Made by a program: the position numbers and the translations under genes. DNA of 19,232 bases from Chrysochromulina tobinii (Eukaryota; Haptophyta; Prymnesiales; Chrysochromulinaceae), in NCBI GenBank assembly GCA_001275005.1, contig JWZX01002479.1, positions 1-19,232 of the forward strand. Reading direction: 5' to 3'. Below the pieces are notes generated by a model. The model ran no database searches. It was not told the origin of the DNA and saw only the letters and a list, made by a program, of their open reading frames with translations. The stretch's first letter is position 1, and the number at the start of each line of letters is the position of its first letter. Shown piece by piece: positions 8,001-16,141 of this stretch.

Positions 8001-8560
8001 GCTTCCTCGTGAGTCACTACGGTGAGGCGGGCACACTGCCGGCGAGCCTGGAGGAGGGCGACGAGGATGAGGACGAGGACGAGGACAAGGCTGAAAGCGA
8101 TGAGGGCGGCGCCGAGTCTGAGGCCGAGCACGTGCGGAGCCATCAAGCTACGAGCGCCGTTACGAACGCCGTTACAAGCGCGTCACGCGGGGTGGGGGCG
8201 AGCCGCGGGCCGATGCTGGGTGGCGGCCGCGGGCTGGGATCTGCCAGCGCTGTCACCAGTGGGCTCGGTGGCGGACGACTCCTCGGTAATCGGCCGAGCA
8301 CCACCAGCACCACCAGCACCTTGAGCTCCAGCACCAGCGCGTGTAACGGCGGCGGCCTCCTATCCGGCCGGCAAGCAGGCGTGCTCCACGGCACGAGCCG
8401 GCCCATGGTGATCGACGCCTGCCGGGCGGCGGCCGTGCCGTTGGGAAGCCGCCAGAGGCAATTTGGCCTCAACAGTCTCACGAGGCCCAGCGGGAGCGGC
8501 GGGAACGCCGCGTTCAAGGTGCCTCGGCGCATTCTGCCTCGGCAAGAGGGTCAGCCATAG
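5036..8560 (+). CDS. UvrD/Rep/Srs2-type superfamily 1A DNA helicase
   Basis: A 1174-residue protein with every UvrD-family motif in order: Q motif (LNAQQRAAV, 56-64), Walker A AGPGSGKT (76-83), motif Ia TFSNKASAEL (108-117), Ib (KTFHAYC, 133-139), II DEFQD (332-336), III GDPQQCIYAWRQA (359-371), IV CSYRST (395-400), V TVHAAKGLEW (846-855) and VI VAVTRAQ (896-902). Such enzymes move 3' to 5' on single-stranded DNA using ATP, unwind duplexes and remove Rad51/RecA filaments. The length resembles eukaryotic Srs2-like helicases rather than the roughly 700-residue bacterial ones. Additions include acidic tracts (204-217, 1006-1023), an Ala/Ser-rich insert (about 695-765) and a low-complexity tail. 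Residues 3-10 (QLGLSGFL) resemble a PCNA-binding PIP box. No intron is needed. The leader hairpin may affect translation. Role in recombination or repair is inferred from family. Confidence 0.95.
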   Translation: MRQLGLSGFLKPKPSAAAASEPLPEAAMAPPQPAAPPSKPTLPPPQPPGYSSAIVLNAQQRAAVEHSAGGLLIVEAGPGSGKTRVIQARVEHLCHVQRVPPHRILVLTFSNKASAELVSRINLGGSGVRVTAKTFHAYCRQLLCERGSQVGVRPDFSLLKQAEQQKLLCDVLQRDAAGGDGGDGDGGGEVDGPGGGRKRPLASVEDDEEDEEEGGEERSTSGVGQHRRLLAAILACKTAVLDEGQRLPGPFSTAAVTTVPGASTWRRFAEAHHMSPDERTRVERLTRRYTERQAERNCLDFEDLLIRAVQLLEQPTAASRAVAAQYEHVLVDEFQDTSAVQCRLVAALTATHRHLCLVGDPQQCIYAWRQAERANLASLAALWPAHAVTRLALTCSYRSTQRVIRAAVAILRARLLLDGQIVPSDPHAAHVPDLVSANGEGVPLCMHVYEDAAAEAAGVAHHLELLCGDPATDAALDTALGALAGLLRPASAPGRTPPLSPSTAVHRRPLALSDVAILGRTARALRPIEDELKRRGLACTRGDGGAKLGESKPVRAVLACLRLLVDPSDVGAFKAVAKGCHGLGELSAQTLADRAAQSGMPVLHVARQAARYDFGGWPTSAKRPSAAAIGALQTLERSLEQMQRRLGGGAEELGPLVRQVVVWLESQAAVEPTQSATEAAAHTQSTLDLRQALQSQANGASLSASSSFAAASSLAPESAATGAGRVVNSKAKAASKAASASASAAALTSASASGTLRDAAPTSAPARRTEMPPRCSEMLEALVRFADDFTDDFTAALHHSGSGAASADAHESGARRAVRGLLGAIGLGEDGGGGKAARLPAITLSTVHAAKGLEWPLVWIVGVEDGQFPHRLGIQSAPTPADAANALREERRLLFVAVTRAQRGVVLSRGLHSPPSPFVRELPVEDGGSVASVFLTASDACRLPSLHGGVSEHELAALEDGHAARAWTRHLDRLLARAQHAQHDAQVARFLVSHYGEAGTLPASLEEGDEDEDEDEDKAESDEGGAESEAEHVRSHQATSAVTNAVTSASRGVGASRGPMLGGGRGLGSASAVTSGLGGGRLLGNRPSTTSTTSTLSSSTSACNGGGLLSGRQAGVLHGTSRPMVIDACRAAAVPLGSRQRQFGLNSLTRPSGSGGNAAFKVPRRILPRQEGQP

Positions 8561-8843
8561 CGCATAGGCTAGAGAGAGGGCCACACTGCTTAAGTTCCCA
8601 AACAGGTGTAGGGATGTGGGCCCTTAAATATAAGCATGAAATAGTGAGAGTACGAGTGAGGAGTGTACGACCGCGCCGATTCTGCCCGCGGGCTCCACGG
8701 GCCGAAGAGGGCCAGCGGGGAGCGGCCGCTCCGCCTCCGGCCTGGGCCTCCGCTCAGCCATCGCTTTAGAGAGCGGGCCACTACGGAGGCGTCGGAAGGG
8801 CATGTTCACGGAGGTTTTCACACTTCGACAATTGGGGCCACAA
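8561..8843 (+). promoter_or_regulatory. Spacer and probable promoter of the HAD gene
   Basis: This 283-bp gap separates two plus-strand genes. A short AT island in GC-rich DNA, AAATATAA at 8626-8633 inside the near-palindrome CTTAAATATAAG, is the only TATA-like sequence here. Its distance to the chosen ATG at 8844 (about 210 bp) would give a long leader, so it is a weak candidate. An in-frame ATG at 8802 also exists. Confidence 0.3.
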
Positions 8844-9659
8844 ATGAACTTCCTGCTGTCGCTCGTGCTCTGCTCGCTCTGCTCGCTCGTACCGGCTCTA
8901 TCAGGAAAATCATGCAGACCCGCTGTAACAAGCACGCTCTGGCGTCTCCGTGGTGGTGGCGGCCTTGCCTTTGACGCAGCACTTTTTGATTTTGACGGGA
9001 CGCTGGCTCAGTCAGAGCCCCTTCACCGGCTTGCGTTTAGTGAAGTGCTCGGCAAGGAGATTGGCGTGGAAGAATGGGAGACAAGGTGCGTTGGTACATC
9101 GCCACCCAAACTGATCGCCGCTCGCATAGATCCAGCTCGACTGGCCGCCGGCGAAACCATCGACGGACTGCTCAAGCAACGAGCGGCAATCTTTGAGACG
9201 TTTGTTGAGGAGGGTAAGCTGCAGGCAACGGGAGGCGCAGCGCGGCTGCTGGAGTACCTCAAGGAGCAAGGCGTGCGATGCGCAGTCGTATCGTCTGGGA
9301 GTCGCTCGTGTATAGTCAAGGCGCTCGAGCACCTCGGCCTGAGCTCATTCTTCGAGTTCATCCTAGCGGGTGACGACGAGGAGATGAACCAAGGTCACCA
9401 TAAACCACACCCCTATCCGTACCTGCAAGCTGCCTCACGGCTCGGCGTTGCGCCCGAGCGCTGCGTTGCATTCGAGGACTCGATCTCCGGCATAAAATCT
9501 GCGCAGGCAGCGAACATGCTCGTCGTCGCTGTCAGAAACGCAGTCAATGCCAAGCTTCCGGTCGTCCCTGCGGAGCAGCCCTGCGAAAAGACGGGCATTC
9601 AGCCTCTCATGGACCTGGTCGACGACTTCGATGCGTTGGATCGGCGATTCATATTCTAG
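8844..9659 (+). CDS. HAD-superfamily phosphatase/phosphomutase (beta-phosphoglucomutase-like) with signal peptide
   Basis: A 271-residue protein. The HAD motifs are intact: motif I D49-F-D51-G-T with catalytic Asp49 and Asp51, motif II VVSSGS (148-153), motif III K187 in HKPHPYPY, motif IV E211-D212-S. The helical cap sits between motifs I and II, as in subfamily I members such as beta-phosphoglucomutase, 2-deoxyglucose-6-phosphatase and pseudouridine or sugar-phosphate phosphatases; the exact substrate cannot be read. The ATG at 8844 (context caaaATGa) starts a clean signal peptide (about 1-20), followed by a basic, Ser/Thr-containing segment and LRGGGG at 35-40. An ATG 14 codons upstream (8802) is in frame but would bury the signal peptide. 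The presequence suggests secretion or complex-plastid import. It faces the ribokinase-isomerase gene tail to tail. Confidence 0.92.
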   Translation: MNFLLSLVLCSLCSLVPALSGKSCRPAVTSTLWRLRGGGGLAFDAALFDFDGTLAQSEPLHRLAFSEVLGKEIGVEEWETRCVGTSPPKLIAARIDPARLAAGETIDGLLKQRAAIFETFVEEGKLQATGGAARLLEYLKEQGVRCAVVSSGSRSCIVKALEHLGLSSFFEFILAGDDEEMNQGHHKPHPYPYLQAASRLGVAPERCVAFEDSISGIKSAQAANMLVVAVRNAVNAKLPVVPAEQPCEKTGIQPLMDLVDDFDALDRRFIF

Positions 9660-10033
9660 CTTTTGCTGTCTCGGTCGGGTAGTACAGATGATTCGCGGGT
9701 GAGGGGATGGCGGGCGCTGCCCCCAGCTCCGAAATGACCACCGCGACCCGCGCGGTGAGTTTATTCGCGCTATGCCCCGCCCCGTTGCTATTCTACGCTT
9801 GCCGGTATAGTTACCCGGCGCTGTAAACGAAAGACTTAAAGTGTTGGAAGCCGCCGATCCGCTGCATCGTCTTTCCTACACCTCGCCTATACGCTACGCT
9901 TTAATACGTCGAGGTTCTGTGGTCCACCCGCACCGGCAGTCCAGGCACACCCCGGCGCCAGTACGCCGTGGGAGCCGTCACACACACGGCTTCCGACCTC
10001 GCCTGGGTTCCACCTGTACGCGGGTCTCGTCAT
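9660..10033. other. Convergent 3' intergenic region
   Basis: This 374-bp region lies between the stop codons of the plus-strand HAD gene and the minus-strand kinase-isomerase gene, so it should hold both 3' UTRs. I see no convincing coding sequence, RNA gene or strong inverted repeat. Polyadenylation sites cannot be assigned. Confidence 0.6.
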
Positions 10034-12399
10034 TTACGCCCCGGCTGCGGCGGGTGCTGCAAGTGGTTTCCAGCCGCTCGTCTCCAGCTGCTCGAACAGT
10101 TCGAGAGAGCCCATGGCGTCGTGCTTGGCAAGGAGCGCATCGAGTCCGGCGGCACGGGCGATGGCGGCGCGCCTCCACAGCTGCTTGACCCTTCGGATAT
10201 TGTACGCCGCCTCGCGCACCGGATCCTCATTCCTAGGAAAGGTGTCAAAGTAGATGTGGCCGTCGAAGCGCACCCGATGTAGCCAGTCGACGAATTCGAG
10301 CGCCATCGCTCCATGCACCGAGCCGAAAATGAGCCCATCCTCAGCCCCAAGCTTCGAGTGCCCGTCATTGAGCTGCACTCCAAACAGCTTTCCTGCCGAG
10401 CCGACGAGCGCCACGCTCTGTGCCGGGTTCTCGCCCGCCATGAGCATATGCCCGATATCGAGCGTCAGCCCAAAATTGGGACGGTCGATCTCCTGTGCGA
10501 GCAGCATCGCGGCGCCCGTCGAGGGCACGGCGAACATGCGCGTATTCTCGTCCGTGCCCTTCCACTCGAGCGAGACACGCAGCGTCGGGAACGCGTCGCA
10601 GATCTCACGGAACGCCTCGACGATCCGCGTCCACATCGCGCGGTAGTCCACCTGATGCGGGTAATCGTACCTGTGGGGAAGGGGTGAGCGCGCCGTGATG
10701 AGCACTTGCATGCGCGTCGTGGCGGGTAATCGTACCCGTCGAAGGCTGACCAAATGACTAGCTCGTTGGCCCCGAGCAGCTGGGCCCAGCGGGCTCCCTC
10801 TTTTGTGAGCTCGATGGCCTTACGCCGGAGCTTTGGGTCCGGGTGCGTGAGCGCGCCGAGCTGGTGCTCCTTTTCATAGCGCATGCAGATGGCGCCCGCC
10901 TTCAGCTTAGCCTTGGCGAGCGCGCCTGTCACCTGCTCAGGCTGAAGGCTGCGTAGGTGCTGTGGGAAGTTGAAGTCGACAAGTCCGAGGCCCTCAACGT
11001 GACCCTGGCGAGCGATGAGCCCGAGCACGTCCAGTGGGCCGTTCCACAGCTCGGGCCGGTCCTTCATGGAGTTGAGGCGGGAGCCAAAACTCAGGGGGCA
11101 CTCGCCGCGCGCGGACGCCGCCCAACTAGTCTCGCTGAAGTCGCCATGCAGCGGCGGCGGCGGCCGTTTGGTTTGCCGTAGCGCTGGCGGCGTGTGCAGC
11201 GCTGTCGCTGGTTGGGCGGGAGTGGCACGAGCCGGCAGTGGCTTGCCTGCCAGCAGCGCCTCGACCTCCGCGCGGGTAGGCAAGCTCGGCTCAGCACCGA
11301 ATCGAGACACGGCGATTGCACCGGCGGCCGCTCCAAATCGCATGCCCTCTGCAATCGTTCGCCCTTCGACGAGCGCGATGGCAAAAGCGGCCCGGAAGGC
11401 ATCGCCAGCCCCAGTGGCATCGATCATCTTGCCACCCGGGATGGGCACAGCCTCTTGCTCGATCAGAGTTCCATCCGCACGAAGCAGGAGGGAGCCGTCC
11501 GCACCGAGGGTCACAAGGACGTTGGCCGCCCCGCGTGCCTGCAGGCTCTTGGCGGCGGCGATGACCTCCGCACGGCTGCCCGTGGGCATTGACGTGAGTC
11601 GTTTCAGCTCCGTTTCGTTCGGGCAGATGTATGTGATCAGCTTGAGCAGGGCGTCGGGCATCGGTCGGTCAGCGCCACCGACGTCGTAGACCACAGGCAC
11701 GCCTGCCTCGTGGGCCACAGCGGCCAGGATGGTGTTGACGCTCTCAGGGATTTCGCGCTGGAGCAGAAGTGCCGATGCGCCACGCACACGACCAGCCAGT
11801 GCACGCGCGCGCTCGTCCGTCCAGTCATCGTTACTGCCGCCAAGCACGATCGCGGAGACAGCGCCTCCATCCTGGAGCATCGCGATGCCCTGGCCAGAGG
11901 CACTCGCCTCCGTATGTGCGCAGGCATCGAGACGCAAGCCAGCGGCGGCAAGAATGCGCTCCATTCGCTGTGCGTGCGCGTCGTTGCCGAAGTTACACAC
12001 GAACTCGCAGATCGGGCCGTCCGTCGCCCCGAGCCGTGCGGCTGCAATTGCCTGATTCGCACCCTTGCCGCCAAGTGCAGTCTCCGCATTCGATTTGCGT
12101 GCCACGACTGTCTCGCCCTTGGCAGGAAGCCGATCGATCTCGATGATGATGTCCAAATTGAGCGACCCTACAACGAGCAGCGTTGGCCGCGCCGCCGCCG
12201 ACAACTTGGAAGCACTACTGGACCCAGAAACGTGGCGTTGCGTACTGGGCTCCGCAGCGATATCAGAGGCGTCGGAAACGTGGCTGGCGGCGCGTTGTAC
12301 ACTGGGCTGCACCTTTCTGTCTTCCTCTCCTTTGCTTTTGATGCGCAGGCCGAAGACAATCGGCGCCGCGATTACGAGCAAGAAGGCCACTTGCGGCAT
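10034..12399 (-). CDS. Ribokinase fused to xylose-isomerase-like TIM-barrel sugar isomerase/epimerase (two exons)
   Basis: Exons 12399-10736 and 10670-10034 encode 766 residues. Residues 1-19 form a signal peptide, followed by a Ser-rich stretch. Residues 72-387 are a complete PfkB-family ribokinase: GSLNLDIIIEIDRLP near the start, GGKGANQA (110-117), PNETE (260-264), DATGAGDAF (327-335) with catalytic D333, and PSLPTRAEVEALL typical of ribokinase ends. A Pro/Ala linker leads to a TIM barrel (about 420-735) of the AP-endonuclease-2/xylose-isomerase-like superfamily, with likely metal ligands E590, D626 and D697 plus N656/D657/H659. Ribokinase phosphorylates D-ribose at O5 using ATP; the barrel probably interconverts a sugar or sugar phosphate. 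Fusion suggests consecutive steps. The ATG at 12399 is the first in frame. Domain calls are firm; the isomerase substrate is unknown. Confidence 0.93.
10671..10735 (-). other. Spliceosomal intron (65 nt) flanked by a 15-bp direct repeat
   Basis: On the coding strand the intron begins GTACGATT and ends CTTCCCCACAG. It is 65 nt, not a multiple of three, and its removal joins the two frames of the TIM barrel (FDG-YDYPHQ). GGTACGATTACCCGC occurs at the donor (10736-10722) and again at the acceptor (10671-10657), so the first 13 nt of the intron equal the first 13 nt of the next exon. After splicing, the junction recreates the donor sequence. Confidence 0.88.
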
Positions 12400-12761
12400 T
12401 TTTATCAAAAACTTGCGAGATTCAATCTCAAACAAGTTTGTCTAGAACTCGTCAAGTTCAAATTTGATTTTTACGTCATCGAACACAAGTAAATGCTCAG
12501 TACCTGTGTCGCAGGAATTCGATGTGTGTATTACGGTCTCAGGTCACCAGGTGAACGCTGGAAGATGCTGGACAAACAGTTGCGTACCGTACTTGAATCT
12601 TGATGCGATGTTAAAATGACGAAACCTAGATTCCCATGCTACGCGTCCTCACAACCAAGGTCAGTGCAGCAGGATGATACTATACACACTAAAGGGTCAT
12701 TGAACTGCTCAACTCAAAGGTGAGGAGGGTTTGCGAAACGGCCTCGACCCTCGTCTAATCT
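12400..12761. other. Intergenic region upstream of the kinase-isomerase gene
   Basis: This 362-bp interval lies between two tandem minus-strand genes: it holds the 3' flank of the SulP gene and the promoter and leader of the kinase-isomerase gene. It is AT-richer than the flanking genes. I see no coding frame, RNA gene or strong repeat, and no core promoter element that can be assigned. Confidence 0.55.
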
Positions 12762-15700
12762 CTACCTTGCCGAGACAGTCTGTCTGAGTTCAATAATGCT
12801 GCAGCTGCTTGGACGGCGCTCCGTGTGTTCCGCACTGAGCGTCGTACTGAATGACGCGCTGCTGGAGATCCCTCCGTACAGCCTGTCTTTGGCGGCAGAG
12901 GCCATCCTCACCAGCTTGGATTTTAATCGCTTACGGGAAGAGACATGCCCTCCTGTGGAACTCGAGATGAGGATGCGCTGGAAGTTGGTCGAGGGGCGCA
13001 CGTTGACCTTGAACGCCTCGGAGGCGACCACGCGCAGCCGATGCTCCTGCAGCCGCCGCTCCGAGACAAGCACGAGCAGCCGGTAGAGCCGAAAGATGAG
13101 CCCGGGGGCGAGCTTCTCGAGCTCATCACAACGCGAGCGCGGCAGCCGGAGCAGTTGGGTGTATTCGTCCGAGATGAACGCAGTCGGCATCATGGTGAGC
13201 GACGGCATGTCGTCCGGTGTGACAAAGGAGGCAACGCCCAGGATGGCGCCTGGACCATATTTGGCAAGCCGATGGCGCGGGTTGCCGTCGCCGCCGCTTC
13301 GCGAGGGCTGCTCGTCGCTCACTGTGGTGTAAAAGGCGGAGACGTAGCCGGAGTCGATAATGTACAGGTAGGGTGGGAGCGAGCCGTCAGGCGCAGGCGC
13401 GACGTTGATTCCCGTGGGGGCTGCCGAGACGACAGTGTAGTGCGGCGGGATGATCATGATGTCGAAGTACTCGAAGAGGTCGTCCACATTGAAACTGGAG
13501 CCATACGCACTGAGCATGGCCTCGGAGAATCGCTCGCGCATCCTCGCGAGCGACTCGGGGCGCAGCTCGGCACGGGCCTGCCCGGGCGAATAGATGGTCG
13601 CCATCCCGCTGCCCGTGTGCGAGTCCGAGGCTCCCTCGCTAATCTTGCTACCAGCCGCACTCGGTCGTCCTACTGCGCCCGCCGCGGCGCCTAGCGGCGG
13701 CGGCGGCGGCGGCGCCGTGCTCGCTTCGCTGCTGACAGGCCGCAAGCAGCGGTAATGCGCGGGCTGGCCCTCGTGCTCGCCCACGAAGACGGTCGCCAGC
13801 TCACCGGCACTCGGCAGCCGCTCGAGGGCCGGGTAGTCGAATTGGCGCACATGACGGCGTCGGGCCATGAGTATGTGTTCACCAGTCCACGTACTCTCCT
13901 CGGTCTGCAGGTACTCGTCTTCCGAGCTGTGGAAGGTGGGGAAGGTGACGCGTTTGGCCCTGTCGTCGTCGTCATCCTCGTCCGCGTCACCTTCCCCACC
14001 TTCCACACGGACGAGAAAACGGTGGGCTTGTAGCTCTCGGTGCTCGTGCATGTAACGAAGCAGGAGACGGTTCTCGCACTGCTCGAGCGCCAGGTCGAGC
14101 GTGGTGAAGTGCTTGAACTCGCGCTCGTCGGGGGCGCCCTTGTTGAGTGACGAGTGCACCGTCTCACCCGCGCACGCAAAGATGAGCCTGGCGTCCTTGA
14201 TATAACGGCGTGTTTGGAAGAGCACGGCCACGGCGGACGAGTCGATGCCCGTGCACCGGTCAAAGTCGAGCAGCAAGACCTGGAGCGGCAGTTGCAGCTC
14301 GGCGAGCGTAACCACATGCGCCTTGATCTCCTCGAGCACCGACGAGGCGGAGCCGAAGAAGATCATGCCGTGCAGGTGCACGATGAGCACGGTGGCGCCG
14401 TACTGCTCGAGGATCTCGGTCTCGGAGCTCGAGCGCTGCACCTTAGAGCGCTCGAGCAGCAGCGTCGTGCACAGCAGCACGCCCGAGTGCGCCGAGTACT
14501 CGACGATGAAGATGGTGGCGGTGAAGAGCACACCGAGCACGACGGCCCAGAGCATACCGAGCAGTGCGGTGAGGATGATGTGCAGGATGACGAGGCTGAA
14601 TTCGCGTACGGGCAACATATTCCACGCCGAGCGCAGGTTGTCCCAGATCATGTTGATGCCGATCGAGACGAGCAGTGCCGCGAACATGAAGTTGGGCATC
14701 ACCGCGACCTGGTTCGAGCCCGTGAGCACGAGCACAATCGAGCTGATGACGACCATCGCGGGCGGCACAAAGGATCGAGCGCCCATGTCCCACGCGACGA
14801 GCATGCCCGTGTACGTGACCGTGGGTACCATGATCGCGGGCGCCGAGGCGAGCTGCGAGAAGCCCGCGTGCCGCATCTCCCTGTTGTAGTCGAGGTCCTT
14901 GTCGAACCTCGATTCGAGGGCCGAGTATTGGAGCAGCTTACCCATGATGTTGGGCACGAAGGCGGTCACCGCGGCGAGGAGCGCCTCGCTGCCCGCGAGA
15001 CGCCACGAGATGTTGCTGAAGTCGATGTCTGCGGGAAGCGTGCGCATCGATGCAAAGAAGCCATTCTCCGCGGGCAGCTGCATCGTCCACAGCGCAAGGT
15101 CGGCGCCGTGCCAAGGCTCGAGCAGACGCGCGACTTGGAAGAGTATCGTGGCGAGCACGAGAATCGTGGGCAGCACGAGAATGCGCGAGAAGCCCCCGAG
15201 GAGCCCGGTGTTCTGCACCACCGAGAGGAACACGCCTAACCCCATCGCCAGCGCGAGCTGCGTGGCCATCCAATGCTCGAGAGACCCTTCGGCCACTCTG
15301 CATGCATTCCCGAAGAGCTTCGAGCATCCCACGGCGAGCTTGGCGGCGGAGTCGACCACGAGGTAGCCGATGGAGGCCTGATAGCCGAACATGACGGGCG
15401 ATGGCATGAACTGTACCACGTTGCACACGCGCAGTACGCCCGTCGCGATGTAACTCAGGCTAAGCAGAAGCGAGCACAGGAGCATCGCGATCATGAGCGT
15501 GCCGAGCACCGCAGTCCCGTCGGGCGCGAGCCGCGCGAGGTCGCTCGCGGTCGTGGCAAAGAGCACGGCCATGAATGAGTCGGCGACGCAGATGTAGGGC
15601 AGGTTGCGCCGCATGACGAGCAGCCACAGGTTGGAGAGCGCCGTGCAGCCGAGGCACATGGCGATGCCATACGAGAGGTATGGCCGCAGCTCGGGGGTAC

Positions 15701-16016
15701 TCATGATGACGCCAGCATAGGTCACGTTCAAGACGATGGCGACGATGGAGGCGAGCAGGCCGCCCATGATCTCGACCACCCAAGTCCGTCTTGACGCCTC
15801 GTTGCACGAGGTGCTCCATGACCCGGCGGCGGCCTTTCCCGGGAACAACATGTAGCCACGAAACCGCCACCAAGCCTCCGCGCTGCTGTCATCCTGCAGC
15901 CGCTGGAACGGCATCGTGCCGACACCATTTGGCGTAAACGACGCTCGGCTCCGCGAGCCAAACGACACAGCCTTGCCGAACGGTGTCGGCCACCGCTCGT
16001 TGTCACGGAGGGACAT
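12762..16016 (-). CDS. SulP-family transporter with STAS and cyclic-nucleotide-binding-like domains
   Basis: A 1084-residue membrane protein. A cytosolic N-terminus (1-78) is followed by a SulP/SLC26-type membrane domain (about 79-515) with typical segments FMPSPVMFGYQ (203-213) and the loop DLDYNREMRHAG (374-385). A STAS domain follows (about 540-655), with the conserved DFDRCTGIDSSAV at 584-596. A long acidic and Pro-rich linker (about 670-815) leads to a cyclic-nucleotide-binding-like beta-roll (about 850-985). The domain order and length match fungal YGR125W/Vsb1-type proteins, whose yeast member is linked to vacuolar basic amino acid storage, rather than plasma-membrane sulfate permeases. 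The CNBD cassette (GPGAILGVASF, 921-931) lacks the Glu and Arg that contact the cyclic phosphate, so ligand binding is doubtful. The substrate is unproven. Its start lies about 125 bp from the divergent CLN3 start. Confidence 0.94.
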   Translation of the reverse strand: MSLRDNERWPTPFGKAVSFGSRSRASFTPNGVGTMPFQRLQDDSSAEAWWRFRGYMLFPGKAAAGSWSTSCNEASRRTWVVEIMGGLLASIVAIVLNVTYAGVIMSTPELRPYLSYGIAMCLGCTALSNLWLLVMRRNLPYICVADSFMAVLFATTASDLARLAPDGTAVLGTLMIAMLLCSLLLSLSYIATGVLRVCNVVQFMPSPVMFGYQASIGYLVVDSAAKLAVGCSKLFGNACRVAEGSLEHWMATQLALAMGLGVFLSVVQNTGLLGGFSRILVLPTILVLATILFQVARLLEPWHGADLALWTMQLPAENGFFASMRTLPADIDFSNISWRLAGSEALLAAVTAFVPNIMGKLLQYSALESRFDKDLDYNREMRHAGFSQLASAPAIMVPTVTYTGMLVAWDMGARSFVPPAMVVISSIVLVLTGSNQVAVMPNFMFAALLVSIGINMIWDNLRSAWNMLPVREFSLVILHIILTALLGMLWAVVLGVLFTATIFIVEYSAHSGVLLCTTLLLERSKVQRSSSETEILEQYGATVLIVHLHGMIFFGSASSVLEEIKAHVVTLAELQLPLQVLLLDFDRCTGIDSSAVAVLFQTRRYIKDARLIFACAGETVHSSLNKGAPDEREFKHFTTLDLALEQCENRLLLRYMHEHRELQAHRFLVRVEGGEGDADEDDDDDRAKRVTFPTFHSSEDEYLQTEESTWTGEHILMARRRHVRQFDYPALERLPSAGELATVFVGEHEGQPAHYRCLRPVSSEASTAPPPPPPLGAAAGAVGRPSAAGSKISEGASDSHTGSGMATIYSPGQARAELRPESLARMRERFSEAMLSAYGSSFNVDDLFEYFDIMIIPPHYTVVSAAPTGINVAPAPDGSLPPYLYIIDSGYVSAFYTTVSDEQPSRSGGDGNPRHRLAKYGPGAILGVASFVTPDDMPSLTMMPTAFISDEYTQLLRLPRSRCDELEKLAPGLIFRLYRLLVLVSERRLQEHRLRVVASEAFKVNVRPSTNFQRILISSSTGGHVSSRKRLKSKLVRMASAAKDRLYGGISSSASFSTTLSAEHTERRPSSCSIIELRQTVSAR
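13928..14007. repeat. Perfect 25-bp inverted repeat inside the SulP coding sequence
   Basis: Bases 13928-13952 (beginning TGTGGAAGGTGGGG) are the exact reverse complement of 13983-14007, separated by 30 bp. Both arms and the loop are translated on the minus strand: the loop carries the Asp-rich DDDDD run, and the arms encode VEGGEGDA and RVTFPTF in the linker after STAS. The mRNA would form a long perfect hairpin here. Confidence 0.95.
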
Positions 16017-16141
16017 GGCCGCGACGGGACGCTTGACCTCTCTGAAAGAAGGTTTTTTGGCAGCAAATGTGAAAACTAAGGCATGAATGTGAACGAAGAG
16101 GTGTGATTCTACGTCTTTGTCGAGTTGGTGTGTTGTGTATT
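16017..16141. promoter_or_regulatory. Compact bidirectional promoter between SulP and CLN3 genes
   Basis: Only 125 bp separate the SulP ATG (16016, minus) from the first in-frame ATG of CLN3 (16142, plus). Later CLN3 starts at 16214 or 16289 would widen it to 197 or 272 bp. The segment includes a T6 run near 16050-16060 and a 7-codon upstream reading frame on the plus strand (16083-16106). Core elements cannot be assigned. The head-to-head spacing itself suggests a shared promoter. Confidence 0.55.

Noticed and set aside
12433-12435. Start of the kinase-isomerase gene at 12435
   Set aside because: This codon is TTG; the ATG at 12399 begins a clean signal peptide.
6-12448. Shared 13-mer GTTTGTCTAGAAC at 6-18 and 12436-12448
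   Set aside because: A 13-base match between two places in 19 kb is expected by chance and the flanks do not agree.
13925-14010. Intron spanning the inverted repeat in the SulP gene
   Set aside because: The acceptor-like end (CTTCCACAG) is good, but each possible donor gives a length that is not a multiple of three (64, 73, 80 or 82 nt), while the unspliced frame stays open.
14154-15239. Long plus-strand open frame of 361 codons
   Set aside because: It is antisense to the SulP membrane and STAS domains, is rich in Arg, His and Glu as expected from reading a GC-rich gene backwards, and matches no family.
16103-16105. Start codon for CLN3 at 16103
   Set aside because: This codon is GTG; the first in-frame ATG is at 16142, and a eukaryotic gene is expected to use ATG.
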